This document shows, piece after piece, positions 1-11,110 of a stretch of 64,000 bases of DNA; positions within the stretch are counted from its first letter, which is position 1; each line of letters begins with the position of its first letter. The stretch is from Arachnopeziza araneosa (Eukaryota > Ascomycota > Leotiomycetes > Helotiales > Arachnopezizaceae). A program made the translations under genes and the position numbers. The stretch covers positions 124,001-188,000 of the forward strand of contig QYAI01000029.1 in NCBI GenBank assembly GCA_003988855.1, written 5' to 3'. The notes below the pieces were generated by a model. That model was not told the origin of the DNA and made no database searches. It saw only the letters and a list, made by a program, of their open reading frames with translations.

Positions 1-92
1 AAGTACTCGCAAGCATAGAGCAAGACACAAACCCAATATCAACACATACTTCATCAAATAAGAAAATCTGTTTCCATCAACCACAACGTCGC

Positions 93-1766
93 TCACGGCA
101 CTCCTGTCAGCAATTTGCGACCCGTAGCTTCAAGCAGCCTCTTCCGCTCAAAATTTGAAGCTAATCTCTTCATCCTACCCAGCTCATTGTGGTTTCCCAC
201 ACCACTTGCAGTCCCATCAATCTTCATAACAGTGTTATTTCCAATGCTGAAGATTTCCCATGGTTGAGACCCATGCACAAAATTACATATTTAGTTTGTC
301 ATGAGATCGGAAGTAGCGCGCATCTCCAACGGTGCGTCAGGACCTGCTACAGCTGGGTATCTAGCAAAGAAGCAATTGTCCAACGCATGATATGCGTAGC
401 CCCCGAATGGACTCTCTTCAAAGTCATCGACCTGATTGAACGTGTAGAGACTAGCAGGAATCGGCGATGTCGCAGCGAAATCTGCTGCAAGGCTTGCGAA
501 TAAGCTGTCTGTTCCTAACTGAACTAGACCAGCTAAAGTTGAGATCGTGTCGTCTGTCACCATGCCGTATTCTCTAGCCAGCTGGAGGCGGAAACCGGGG
601 TATGGAATAGCGTATTTGAAAAGGGTTTGTACTTCTTGGTTATCTAAGTCCCGAGTAGGAAGGCCCTAGACCGCGATCTCGTCTTTGGTTGAGCCTGTGA
701 CCATCCCCTGGAGCGAAGAAGGAAATGATTTCATCTCATCAAGTAGCAACCCGAGATCTTCCTCCGAGAATCAATGTTTGTCCCACGTAAATCCTAGAAA
801 CGGTGGTGCCAAGGCGATCATCTCCTCGGTACTCAAATTCCTCACGGCAGATAATTTCTCTAAAGCCGATGCTGTTTCTGAGATACTGGCTTTCTTGACC
901 ACCTGATCAAAAATGTACTGCATCTGTTCGGGAGTTTGAAGTGGCCATCGTGGTGGGGACATGATAATTACTTGATTACAATGGAAATCATTCGATCTCA
1001 GATGGGCGAGGATACAAACTGCGCCTGCGGATTCGCCTGATAACGTAATCTGACTCGAGTCACCTCCAAAGTGATGAATGTTTTCTTTGATCTTCATCAT
1101 CTAGCGTTAGAACTAAATTTCAATTTAGATGGGGAAGTATACCCAATGCAGCGCAAGGCGTTGATCAGCCAGGCCTTGATTTGCATATCCCACTTCTCCA
1201 TTGGCGATGGCTTCCTCCTCCAGCTCTTGAGAGTGCAAGAAACCAAAAAGACCGAGTCTGTAATTGATCGTCACATAAACGAACGGTTTACCGATCTCAG
1301 AAGCTTTCTGAACAAGCTCAACCCTACCTACATCACAATCAACCATCAAGTTCACGTGCACATGTTTCATNGATGTCACCAGTTTTCTCNTTCCCATCTC
1401 CAGTCACTANTGCCCCACCATGAATCCACACCAACGCGGGCAATTCCTTCGTCGTGCCCAGAGCCTCAGTGGGAGTGTACACATTCAATCTCAAACAATC
1501 GAGCTCCAACTCCAGCTCGGACACGTTTTCTAAACCAACACGTAGGTGTTTCACGCTCTCAGCTTGAGGATCAAAAGGTTGTGGGCAGCGAGGACCAAAT
1601 CCTCGAGCGTCGATTATGCTATTTCCTCCTAGGAGAGACTGATATCTGGCTTGTCTGAAGTGTTGATTGATGGTTCCATATTGGAGACCCAAAAATTGCC
1701 AATTCCGGATTGTAGGAGCCCATATATTTGAGTCTTGTCAACATTTATAGTTATATCTGAGGTCAT
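93..1766 (-). pseudogene. Type B carboxylesterase/lipase pseudogene
   Basis: This is the remnant of a type B carboxylesterase (alpha/beta hydrolase, COesterase family), which would hydrolyse carboxylic esters. Visible family blocks, in order, are an FLGLQYGT N-terminal block, an LRLNVYTP segment, a VWIHGG oxyanion-hole block, an NYRLGLFGF block, and GGDSSQITLSGESAGA with the nucleophile elbow G-E-S-A-G. An apparent intron of about 51 nt lies near 1092-1142. Lesions: the N-terminal peptide starting at ATG 1766-1764 is out of frame with the FLGLQYG block at the T-run near 1690, where one base is missing. In-frame stops follow at 773-771 (TGA), 668-666 (TAG) and 293-291 (TAA). Homologous-looking sequence continues past each stop, down to a stop near 93. 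Three N bases (1371, 1390, 1410) lie in a zone that is either a small intron or another frame break. The family call is firm; loss of function is inferred from the four lesions, and sequencing error could explain the homopolymer one. Confidence 0.8.
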
Positions 1767-3126
1767 TTTGGATTGGTTGGTTTTGGTTATTGTTGTTTAT
1801 GATGATATTGATTTTGAGGGAGACCAACCATTTACTTCGGCTCTCCAGACGAAGTTCTCGTGATATGACCACGATTTTGCTGAGACGATGCTGACATTGC
1901 AGATAGAGACTTCGGTATTAAGAGTAATCATCGAAAGCATCGGGTGAATAATGTGTCGTGCAACAACTCTTCTCGGCCGAGTTAGAGTAGATGAGTAATC
2001 CGAAACCTCTCCCAGTTGAAGTTCTAGCCGCGAAAGGGTAGACAATCTCATGAGATGAGGAACTTTCAACGGCCAACAGAACAATTACTCAACTTCTCTG
2101 AGATCAGAAATCCATGTTCCCTAGCCATCCTTCTTGTCACTCGACCAACCATCTTTTCTCCCTCTCATCTTCTACACAATCAACAACTACCCGCAACAGC
2201 AGCAGAAGGATGTAGTACCCGTTCCGATGAAATTTAGTACCCAAGATCTTGTCGTTGTGGGTGGTTTAGATCCTATGTAACCCTACCCAGGAAATAATTT
2301 CGAGATTGTAAAGGTTACCCATATGTTCTCTTGAAATGCTTCCAAGCTTAATTCATCTGTAAGGATGAGAGAAGAAGGGTTGACGGCTCGCTGTAGATCA
2401 CCCTTACCATTCGGCGGTCCAGTCGATGTATGAGTCCAGAGGCCATATGAGTGGTTAGTTCGAGCCACGTTAGTAACAAAATCCGTACTATCGTAGCCCT
2501 CACAGATCAGCAATGATCCTCGGCAGCGACGACAGTTTGGTTTGTGTTCATCTAAATGTTTTGCCCAAGATCAGTTGTGGTTGCATGCCGTTGTTTCCTT
2601 TTTCAATGCTGAACAGAGGTGATGGTTTTAGGCGAGGTTGGTATTCGCTGACAACACGCTGACACCTCAACAGCTAAAGATATAATCATAACTGACGATC
2701 AATTTTGGCAACTCAAGACACTTTTTCTTTTGTTTTGAACTGTGTATGGCCTGAATAGTGCTTGACATATCCGTAAAACAATTACAGAGAGATCATGTGA
2801 TGTGGTGACCGAACTTCAGCTGTTCGTCTGAAAGCTGGCAGACCAAGAGGATTTTATTTCTTGGCAGCTGATCTTCTGTAAGGCTTTTTGTGTGATGAAC
2901 AGGTCAGCGTACCATTCTTGAGTGGTTTCCATCCCATTGTTTCAGAGGCGTAACAGAATTCTCGGCACTTAATCAGTACTACCCAACGCCCGAGTCGAGG
3001 GCATAGCGAGTGGACGACGGTATCTCGGAGTTGTTTTTATGCATTAAAATAATTACACCAAAAATCGACCGCCACAACACAGCCTAATACGGTGATCAAG
3101 CATGGTCCCTCATCACTATTTCCACG
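1767..3126. other. Gene-free spacer
   Basis: This stretch of about 1.36 kb lies between the esterase pseudogene and the stop codon of the GH43-like gene. Only short open frames without recognisable family motifs occur on either strand, for example a 76-codon frame on the minus strand at 2283-2513. It probably holds the promoter of the upstream esterase remnant and the 3' end of the GH43-like gene. No repeat or RNA gene was recognised. Confidence 0.5.
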
Positions 3127-5217
3127 TCACTTCACAATGCTGTACCAACTAAGCTCACTCTCCCTGATTTTCACCGGAGAGGCGGTTCCGTCAATCCCTC
3201 TCGGCGATACATCCCCCACTAGATTGAAAAAGAAGCCTTTTGTTGAAGTGTCAGGGCTGAAAGTCGTAGCCGACTCCCGGCTCAGGTAGCAGTAGCTGCC
3301 AGCAACGCTTATCCCTCCCGGTGCGCCTGTGATAGCAAGACCAAGGCGGTCTCCTCTTGATACAGTCACATTCTTAGGGTGCAGTCTGGTTATCGCGCTA
3401 CCAAAGGCGATTTGATTTGAGGCAAGGGTTTTGTTGAAGAGGATTTCGAATTGTTGACCTAAGGGGATGTCAGTACTCACTTTTCTAGAATCAATGAAAG
3501 TGAAATAGAAGATACTAACTGGGCGTGAAAAAGTCGGCATTCGATTTGAAACGAAAAATCGTAAAAGCGACTGGGTTGGTCGTGTCCGTGGCGCCAATAT
3601 TTACTCCAACTTCCCGCAATTGTCCTCCTTTTGAGCTCATCCATGTTTGGTAGATGTTGAATCTATCGAGGTCGCAGGTTGGTTTATACACCGCACTCGG
3701 ATCGCTGCTATCTGTGAAGTGAGCACTTCTCCCTGGCTTAAAAGTTCCATTTCCTCGAATCGCATTAAACTTGAAGCTTTTTGTAGGGTTGCACTCTAAA
3801 TCATCGAGGCTTCCGTCCGGATTGAACGAAAGAACTTGAAGACCTTTGCCGTGAAGACTGAGCGGCCCAAAACCTCCTTCTAAGTGTCAATTATTTTCAC
3901 TTGGTCTTGTTCAGAGAGTTTACTCACGCCAGAGGTCCGAAGTGTGTAAGTATGTTGCGACCCCTGTTGTATCATATACGGTGAGGACTCCTGATGTCTG
4001 GCCCCTACAAGTATCTGCTGAAATGATCTGTCTTGTCCAGATGTTGCTCTGGATATTTCTCGTTCGGTCTGTGAGAAATAAGCGGGAGATTAACAAGGCT
4101 GTTTCTCTAAAGTCACTTACACACAACCAAGGGGGCGTCATTACAATTACCACATGTTGTTGACGCAGTCTTCAAGTATTAGCAGGCTTGAGCTCCTCTG
4201 TATGCAGAAAAATTTACCAAATATATGAAACCATTGCGTTCAAAGAGACCAGGGGCTTCGGTACTTCTATCAATTTGATCATTCGCGGCTGTCTGAACGG
4301 TGAAGGTAGGCCCAGTAACATTGGTGAAATCTGTTGTCAATTCCTGTATAACTTGGGATTGACTGAGATGGTTAGCGCTCTCGTATGATAACAATCAAAA
4401 ACAATTACTTACTCAAATGGCGGCCATATAAAACCTGCCGCTGCGAAGTTGACTGTGATTTATAGTCAGTGTCTGTACCCTTCAGCATCGCATATGTTCA
4501 GAATTGATACTAACAGGAACTGTATGAGACAAAACCCGAGCCATTGACTATATTAATAGTAAAGTCTCCAGAAAATGCCGGGGGACCTGGTGTCACTACT
4601 CTTCCTTTAAATTCCCAGGGACCAAGGGGGGTATCCGATGTCCATGAGAAGAATCCGCCCTCTATTGATATCAATATAAGACCGAAATTCTCAAGAATTA
4701 CTAACCTGCATTACCCCAAAGTACATATTTATTTGTGGCCTCATTGAAAAGAATATTTGGTCGTCCAAGGCCACCTGGGCCCGCTGCGGCGAACTCTGGA
4801 GCAGAGAAATTGGCGACTGAAAACCAACATTAATTGAGATGTCAAGTAAGCCTCTGAGGTTCGCTACTCACTAATTCCTTCATCGTGCCATGTCATCAAG
4901 TCAGGACTAGCAAAGGATCGTATTCCTGCCGGAATTAAGGAAACTGATGACACTCCGATCCAGCGATAGGTTCCATTCAGTATAAAAATCCGCGCAAATG
5001 CGACATCGAGAGGACCACTGCCATTCGAATCAAACTATCCACCTATCAGTCAATCTCGTGTTTCAAAGAACGCCAAAAAATGCCTCTGAAAGGTACCACT
5101 CACTAATATTCGTTGATGATTATTTAGTGTCACAGCAACACTATCTGACACCACATTACTCCCTGAAAAGACGCCGGTTGCCAGCAACGCAAAACAAACG
5201 AGTGACTGGAAAAACAT
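3127..5217 (-). CDS. Secreted GH43-like glycoside hydrolase
   Basis: A predicted extracellular glycosidase of the five-bladed beta-propeller GH43 type, closest in feel to fungal exo-beta-1,3-galactanase-like proteins; the substrate is not determined. Ten exons can be joined: 5217-5104, 5034-4872, 4816-4706, 4661-4515, 4452-4413, 4362-4218, 4169-4121, 4068-3928, 3879-3520, 3458-3127. They total 1602 nt (533 aa) in one open frame, which supports the model. The protein starts with a hydrophobic signal peptide (MFFQSLVCFALLATG). GH43-like blocks include LGRPNILFNEATNKYVLWGN, a DTPLGPWEF segment, and STEAPGLFERNGFIYL, whose Glu is the likely general acid. A Cys-containing TTCGNC block and SADTCRGQTSGVLTV follow. 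The C-terminal about 170 residues probably form a beta-sandwich domain. A partner beyond secretion cannot be inferred. Exact catalytic residues and subfamily are uncertain. Confidence 0.78.
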
Positions 5218-6601
5218 AATAGATGCTGAGATTGGTGTTTCTCAAACCCATCCATCTCGACGTACAATCAGCGATATAAAGTATTCATTCAGAAGAGGAG
5301 GAACAAGAACCCTAGTCCTGGCTGAGGCAAGTAAGCATTACCGTCCAATGTTAGACGTGCTTTATTCATGCAAAGTGGATGGAACGAATCGAACATATTC
5401 GAGATGGCAACGGCATCCGTGCCCAAGGAGATTTTACCGCCGCAGCCTTGGTATGGATCGATATTTCCCCAGATCAGCATTAGTATAGTGACATGACAGC
5501 AGCAAATTTAATGCTGGCAAATGCATCTCAAACGCCGTGCAGCGTTGCACGGATGATTTGTCATTGTCTCTTCTGGATACAGAATCCCATTTCCGCCAAG
5601 ATGGTGTTCGGATGAGGAGGTGGACGGACATGGAATTGAGACGTTTCTCTGCTTAAGCGAGCCCTGATGTTCACCAGGTTCCTGCTTCTGGTGTCTGCTT
5701 CAAGTACACATCAGAGCAGATCTCAGATGATCCGAATCTAGGGTCACTGCTAGTAAAGTTTTGGATGCAGACTGTGCGAAGAGCTACCGACAGCTGGAAT
5801 GTGGACTGTATTGCCGAGATGTAGTATCGCATGTCGCGTTACAATTTCGCAGCAGAAGCGAGGCAACCGAAAGTCCCCGACTAGTTCTCTTACTACACAA
5901 CTTTACCTCATCCCTCCGAAGTGAGAATCTCGTAGTAGAGCTGACAGACTCGATAGAACTCCAAGCATCTCACTGGAAAAAAAAAGGCACCTTTGTAGCT
6001 ATTTAACGTGGGATTGGACTTAATATTTACTCCGTCCTGAGTCTTGGCCACTCTCCAAAGAGGAGGATATTGGAAAAGACGTTATTAACGGAGAGGTAAC
6101 AACTATTATAGGTAAACCTGCTCGTATATTGTATGGAAGCCAAGTGGACCCTCCCAGATTGATATGAATAATAAGTGAATTTTAGGTATGAAAAGCTCTA
6201 AATACAGATAACAAAATAAGACGTTCAAGTATCTCTTATGTGCGGGCGTTGTTTCCAACAATGTAGAGACGTGATTCAAAAGTTTCTTGCTTCAAGATAT
6301 AACCACAGCAAGTCTCCCGACAATCTTCTATCTCCATCTTCAGCCCAGCTCCCTACTGTTCTACCACCAATAAACCCTTGACGATACACTAAACTAACCA
6401 CCGAATCCCGTTTCACGCTCTTCTTTCGCGCCTAGGCGGTAATGGAGTGCATGTCATTAGTTACTAGACGATGGGTTTGTTGAGACAAACTCAGCCCTGA
6501 TACCAATAGTTAGTTGGGCGTCGCATCGACATCATGACAGCCCTGCTTCCGTGGCAGTCGACAGAATTACACCACCGAACGGGGATCGAGATGAGGTGTG
6601 C
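5218..6601. other. Intergenic region between GH43-like and HET genes
   Basis: About 1.38 kb without a supportable gene. The 5217-proximal part must contain the promoter of the GH43-like gene, and the 6601-proximal part the 3' flank of the HET gene. An 81-codon open frame at 5761-6006 on the plus strand has no recognisable motif and is treated as chance. Confidence 0.5.
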
Positions 6602-8335
6602 CTAGCGTTCCAGCTTGTTTCTTTCCGCCTCTAGCCATGCAGTTGGGCCTGGGCCATCCTTTAAACGCCACTCCCTTTCTTGACGGTGAATTCTGGGAAT
6701 TCTGGGAATTTCGGGAATCCGTGCTTTCTCATCCTCCCTTCGTACATATCGGTCGATGTGTACCATTTTTATCCTACTGTTCGAAACCATTCCATTCTTG
6801 ATAGCTACCCCTATGTGCCACCCTGCGGGATGCTGCCAGAAAATTCGTTCTTTACCCCTATTTTCCCCCAGCTGCTCTTGTGCTTTCTTACCTTCTGGTG
6901 AGGACCAAAACCTCCACAGATTATCTATTGGAGACTTCTGAGCTGAAGAAAAATCCTGCTCCGAAATATGGTCAAGAACAATAGCGCTTAAGGAGGCTAT
7001 GTACGAATCATCTGTATTCTTCGTACACTCGAGGATTACAACGCAGCCATCCTCGGAGTTCTTTTCAGCAAATCGAAAAACCGAAAAAGATCGAAAAACC
7101 GAAATAGACGACCATGGTGGAAGCTTTATAGCACCAGAGTCCACATCCAACCACAAATTCTCTCGGTCAGGAATTGAATCTCGAAGCATGATTCCACTCT
7201 GTTCCAAGTCTTTCACTAAAATTGCACAACTACCATAAGAAGCAGCATTTGCCATTGTCCGCTGCTGCCTGATGAATATGTCCTCTCGCTTGAAACTCGA
7301 TGCTTGGTTCCGATCCACGCTATCTAGCTGATTGCCCCCAATTCTCCTGAACATCCCAGCAGCTTTCAGCCTCTCAATGTTTATCCCTATGCATTTGGTT
7401 TCGCTGTCAATCTCATAGCAATCGAGAATTACTAAGCATAATTTAGACCTTCCAAAAGTTTTCACAGGCAGATGGAGATGAATGCCTTTATTAGTCGAGG
7501 AAAAAGGTCTCGCAATTGCCTCTTCATTTTGAACGACATTTCCAGAGTGCTGGAATTCGAACGGGCTGCTTGCGAGAAGTCCATCACAGAGGTGGCGTAT
7601 GTTTGTCCACGCAAAAATAGAGTGATCCGTAGTGTTCTTCATGATTTCCTCTTGGAGCCTAATAAAAGCATGGCTGCCTTCACCATAGAGCATCGGCATA
7701 TTAATTCCAAATATTCCCAGAAGACAGTAGGCGATATCCTCTACCCTCGTGGTTATCCGTTTCGAAGCCCAAGACATTCTCTGAGCTACGCTGAATTTTT
7801 GCATGCTACTCGCATCTTGAAGGACTGCCTTTTTGATCTTTGTAGTTTCGAATATAAGTGTTTCTAGGCTCTCTTTGGTTCCGACTTCGCCCCATCCTTG
7901 GTCAAAGAAAATGACGCTTGCCGGTGCAATCAACTCCTGCAGTGTCCATCCACGAGTAAACCACCTACTCTTTCGAATAGCTAGTTCTGTATTCCTTGGT
8001 CCCAAATGAGCAGACACGTCGGCCAAGTAAACATAACAGACATCCGACACACGGTACCAGGAATACATGGAGTTAATAGCCTCGGACAGCTCCGCACTAC
8101 TCGTCTTGTCAATACAACAAGTGTCTACCCAAGCATACTGAAATCCGTCTGAAGATGCTATTTGACAACAGCGACGGATCTTATCATAACCAGCTTTAGA
8201 TTCGTCATGGCCAGATTTCAACTCTTGCAAAGATACTTCTCCTTCGCCCCATGTGTGTGATAATATAGCGTACGGAGGAATATTGTGCCCGAAGAACTCG
8301 TGAAGCTTGAGTGTTTTAGTATGTAGGAGGCGCAT
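6602..8335 (-). CDS. HET domain (heterokaryon incompatibility) protein
   Basis: An intronless gene of 577 aa. The N-terminal half carries the three classical HET signatures: YAILSHTWGEGEVSLQEL (about residues 22-39), the block GFQYAWVDTCCIDKTSSAEL followed by INSMYSWY, and SRWFTRGWTLQELIAP with the downstream AYCLLGIFGINMPMLYGEG block typical of HET-E/HET-D-like proteins. HET domains are TIR-related and trigger programmed cell death after non-self fusion. There is no NACHT, WD40 or ankyrin extension; the C-terminal about 300 residues show no recognised domain and end in a short proline/arginine-rich repeat (PEIPRIPRIHRQ). I chose the ATG at 8335 because it gives the usual MRLLHTKTLKL start; an in-frame ATG 17 codons upstream is possible. 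The role is inferred from family knowledge. Confidence 0.92.
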   Translation of the reverse strand: MRLLHTKTLKLHEFFGHNIPPYAILSHTWGEGEVSLQELKSGHDESKAGYDKIRRCCQIASSDGFQYAWVDTCCIDKTSSAELSEAINSMYSWYRVSDVCYVYLADVSAHLGPRNTELAIRKSRWFTRGWTLQELIAPASVIFFDQGWGEVGTKESLETLIFETTKIKKAVLQDASSMQKFSVAQRMSWASKRITTRVEDIAYCLLGIFGINMPMLYGEGSHAFIRLQEEIMKNTTDHSIFAWTNIRHLCDGLLASSPFEFQHSGNVVQNEEAIARPFSSTNKGIHLHLPVKTFGRSKLCLVILDCYEIDSETKCIGINIERLKAAGMFRRIGGNQLDSVDRNQASSFKREDIFIRQQRTMANAASYGSCAILVKDLEQSGIMLRDSIPDRENLWLDVDSGAIKLPPWSSISVFRSFSVFRFAEKNSEDGCVVILECTKNTDDSYIASLSAIVLDHISEQDFSSAQKSPIDNLWRFWSSPEGKKAQEQLGENRGKERIFWQHPAGWHIGVAIKNGMVSNSRIKMVHIDRYVRREDEKARIPEIPRIPRIHRQEREWRLKDGPGPTAWLEAERNKLER

Positions 8336-9701
8336 AATGAAGGATAGATCTCGATGGAGGGAAGAAAACTTAATACCACACAGCAAGAAATTTGGGTTCT
8401 GAATGAGAGGACAAGGCTATGGACAACGTATGTAGAACGAGGCTGTTGGAGCGGAGTGGCGGGGTTGCAAGGCCAAGGCGTGACTGTACCGACTTATGCC
8501 ACATTCGGTCAATTGCTAGAGTGGAAGTTAGATGAGAATTGATAAGGACACAGGTCCAGTGTGACTGTAAAGCAGACTTTTACTTTGTTGCAAGTAAAAT
8601 CGAGCGCGATTCTGCTAAATTTGAGCCAACAAGTTTGCGCGGATATACTTATGATCTTACCCCTCGATTCAGACACTAAAAATAGTAAAGTCGAGTCAAA
8701 CACTTTTCGCACCTATGCAAAAACTTCTGCACGTGTGCAAACTCTGTTTAAGACTAGATGATGGCTACAACAACAAACTGTCACTCTTATATCAACTCTT
8801 TTATGAAATAATCATACTGTGATATCTCGATAGGCTCTGGCTATAACCGCCAGGAGAGTTCGGCGGCGCAAACCAATGAGAATGCATCAGAAAAAGAACC
8901 CACAAAATACCCGCTAGAGACTGCAATAGGATACTCAAGATTAAAGAGATAGTCCTTGATGCTCCTTCAACATTCTCTCTATAATGTTTATGTTGAGTGA
9001 CATGACTTCGTCAGTGGTGATGTAGGGTTTCTCACTCATAAGTAAAGTTCCAGGGCAGAGTTTTGGTTTACAACGAGACATTTCCCTATTCCTGGTATGA
9101 CTTCCATAGGAAGAAAAATTACCTCATTAAGTGGCACTGCTCGCTCAAATAAAGTTCTCCTTACGAGTACTTCGTAGAGCAGACTCTAATGCTGGTGGTG
9201 TCTTTGCCCAAATTTCCCTGAAACAATCACAGTCCAGCACCACAATCTGTCCTCTTAACTGTGCATGCTGTCCGATTAATTCCAGAAGAAAAGGAGGCGC
9301 GATTTGGCTTTGAATTAAAAATGCGGACAAATCAATCCCAAGAGCCATTTTTGTGAAGCAGGTTGATGCAAGTATGTGAAGAAACAAACCAATTTTTTGA
9401 ACCGTTCAAAAGAAACCAAGCCAACATCACTCTTTGATCAGGTAGAAATAATGATATCAGGGAGTAAAAGGTCTCGTCAGATACGGTCGGTGTGAGAGAA
9501 TTAAGAACAGGCTGACTAAGTCACTTCCTCGGTGGTTCCGTGCCGGTGGATGACGACCGTCTTTCACCCAAATACCTTTTTCTTTTCTTTCTACGCGCAA
9601 AAATCTCTCATATCCCTATTTACTTCAATCCGCTTCCTCAAAAATCAATTAATATTCAAATGCCATACTATTAATCCTTACATCTCCAACGATCCATAAC
9701 A
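8336..9701. other. Gene-free spacer upstream of HET gene and 199-aa gene
   Basis: A divergent intergenic region of about 1.37 kb that must contain promoters for the HET gene (minus) and the 199-aa gene (plus). Pyrimidine-rich sequence precedes the latter's ATG (for example the CTTTTTCTTTTCTTTC-type tract near 9578-9592). No convincing coding frame, RNA gene or repeat was recognised. Confidence 0.5.
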
Positions 9702-10301
9702 ATGGCAGTTCCTCAACTCGATCATGGTAACCCCGTCATCTTCCTAGATTCGCATCCCGAAGAACAAGACACCTACCTTTCCTCGTGGTACACAATGATC
9801 AAACGCGATCTAGCTATAACATTTACCGGCGTAGTGGAGCGCTTCCAGTCCCCTGGAGAACTGCGATTGAAATGGTACACCCACGAAGGAAACGAAGGAT
9901 TTAAAGACTACCCTCTCCACGAATACCAACAGGTTCGCAAAGACTTTGACATAGTGCTCGCACTTCCTGATGTTAGGAGAGCCACAATACTGGGATTTCC
10001 CAAGCAAAATCCGTATATTTTAGTGGATGGCAAGAACCCTTGGGTTGAGAGGTTTGCGCGCGAGAAGGGGAGGAAAGCTGGGTTGGGAATGAAGCCTGAG
10101 ACGGCAGATGCAGGGGTTTTGGATATTGAAAATCTGGTTGAAAAGACGGAAGAGGCAGAGGAGAAAAGGATTGCGAAGCTGGAGAAACAGGAGGTTGAGA
10201 GGCTTGAACGAGCTCGGGAGGAAGAGGCGAAGAGGCGGGGCATCGCACGAGATAGATTTCCGGATGAGGAGGAAGGGCTTTTAAGTGGAAAGATGACTTA
10301 A
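9702..10301 (+). CDS. Conserved-looking hypothetical protein with charged coiled-coil tail
   Basis: A single-exon 199-aa frame (ATG 9702, TAA 10301). The first about 125 residues look globular and contain FLDSHPEEQDTYLSSWYTMI and a FPKQNPYILVDGKNPWVERF block. Residues about 135-190 are strongly charged and heptad-like (EKTEEAEEKRIAKLEKQEVE), which predicts a long helix or coiled coil. No signal peptide or membrane segment is visible. I do not recognise the family. The balanced composition and clear third-base structure support a real gene, and the coiled coil suggests a protein-protein interaction role, which is only inference. Confidence 0.75.
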   Translation: MAVPQLDHGNPVIFLDSHPEEQDTYLSSWYTMIKRDLAITFTGVVERFQSPGELRLKWYTHEGNEGFKDYPLHEYQQVRKDFDIVLALPDVRRATILGFPKQNPYILVDGKNPWVERFAREKGRKAGLGMKPETADAGVLDIENLVEKTEEAEEKRIAKLEKQEVERLERAREEEAKRRGIARDRFPDEEEGLLSGKMT

Positions 10302-11110
10302 TGTGCTACGCTCTTGATCTCGAATATAACAGGCCGAAATATCGGGGACATCTATTGGAGTTCAGGTAACAGCATTGGGTGGATAGATTGGGTGCATAAG
10401 GATTGGAGATAAGGCGTATATGGTGAAGCAGCATGCTGATTTCGTCTCTGGCTACATTTTTGCGGCAAGGGATTCCATTCTTACCTCGATTTTTCTATAC
10501 TCAGCATCTCAGATCGGGAGCTTCATGGAGGGAGAGTTATCTCCAATGCAACTACTTGTGAGTCTTAGCCACTTATTATCATCCAGGAGTAAAGCTACTT
10601 CTGGGTAATATGAGAGCATCGAAATTAGTTGTCAGCCTTAGGTAGACCTACCCATTTCAAGCTAGTGTTATGTATTTCTCCATTACAAGTTTATCTCGAG
10701 CTTGGATTCCAGACCTTTTTTTGCTCCAAAGAAGGTCACTTGGGTTATTCATCATTAAGAGAACGGTAGAAGCTGCCGCCTTAATCTCATGACAGTTTAT
10801 ATTTCTTTCTAGCCTCGAAGTATATGTTTTATTTGTTTGGTTTGATTATCCACGATACAGTGGAATCTTGAAATTTACCTTCTTCACGCGGCAGTTATCT
10901 TACTAGAAAAATCTTAAACAAACAAAGCCATATAAAAGCTATTGTAGTTCATATCCTTCGGTTCAAGTCTGGGAAGTTCCGGAAATGGGCATCTTGAAAG
11001 ACAAAGACTTTTTACTCCGCAACAAACAACTTGAGTTTTGTCCTGACAGTCTTCCTAGTATATATGATATTCCAATACTCCCTATCTTCGTACCGATTTT
11101 CTCTACCACA
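10302..11110. other. Intergenic region with TATA-like box before kinase gene
   Basis: About 0.8 kb between the 199-aa gene and the kinase gene. A TATAAAAG sequence lies near 10931-10938, about 175 bp upstream of the chosen kinase ATG and about 50 bp upstream of an alternative in-frame ATG at 10985. No other gene is supported. Confidence 0.45.
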
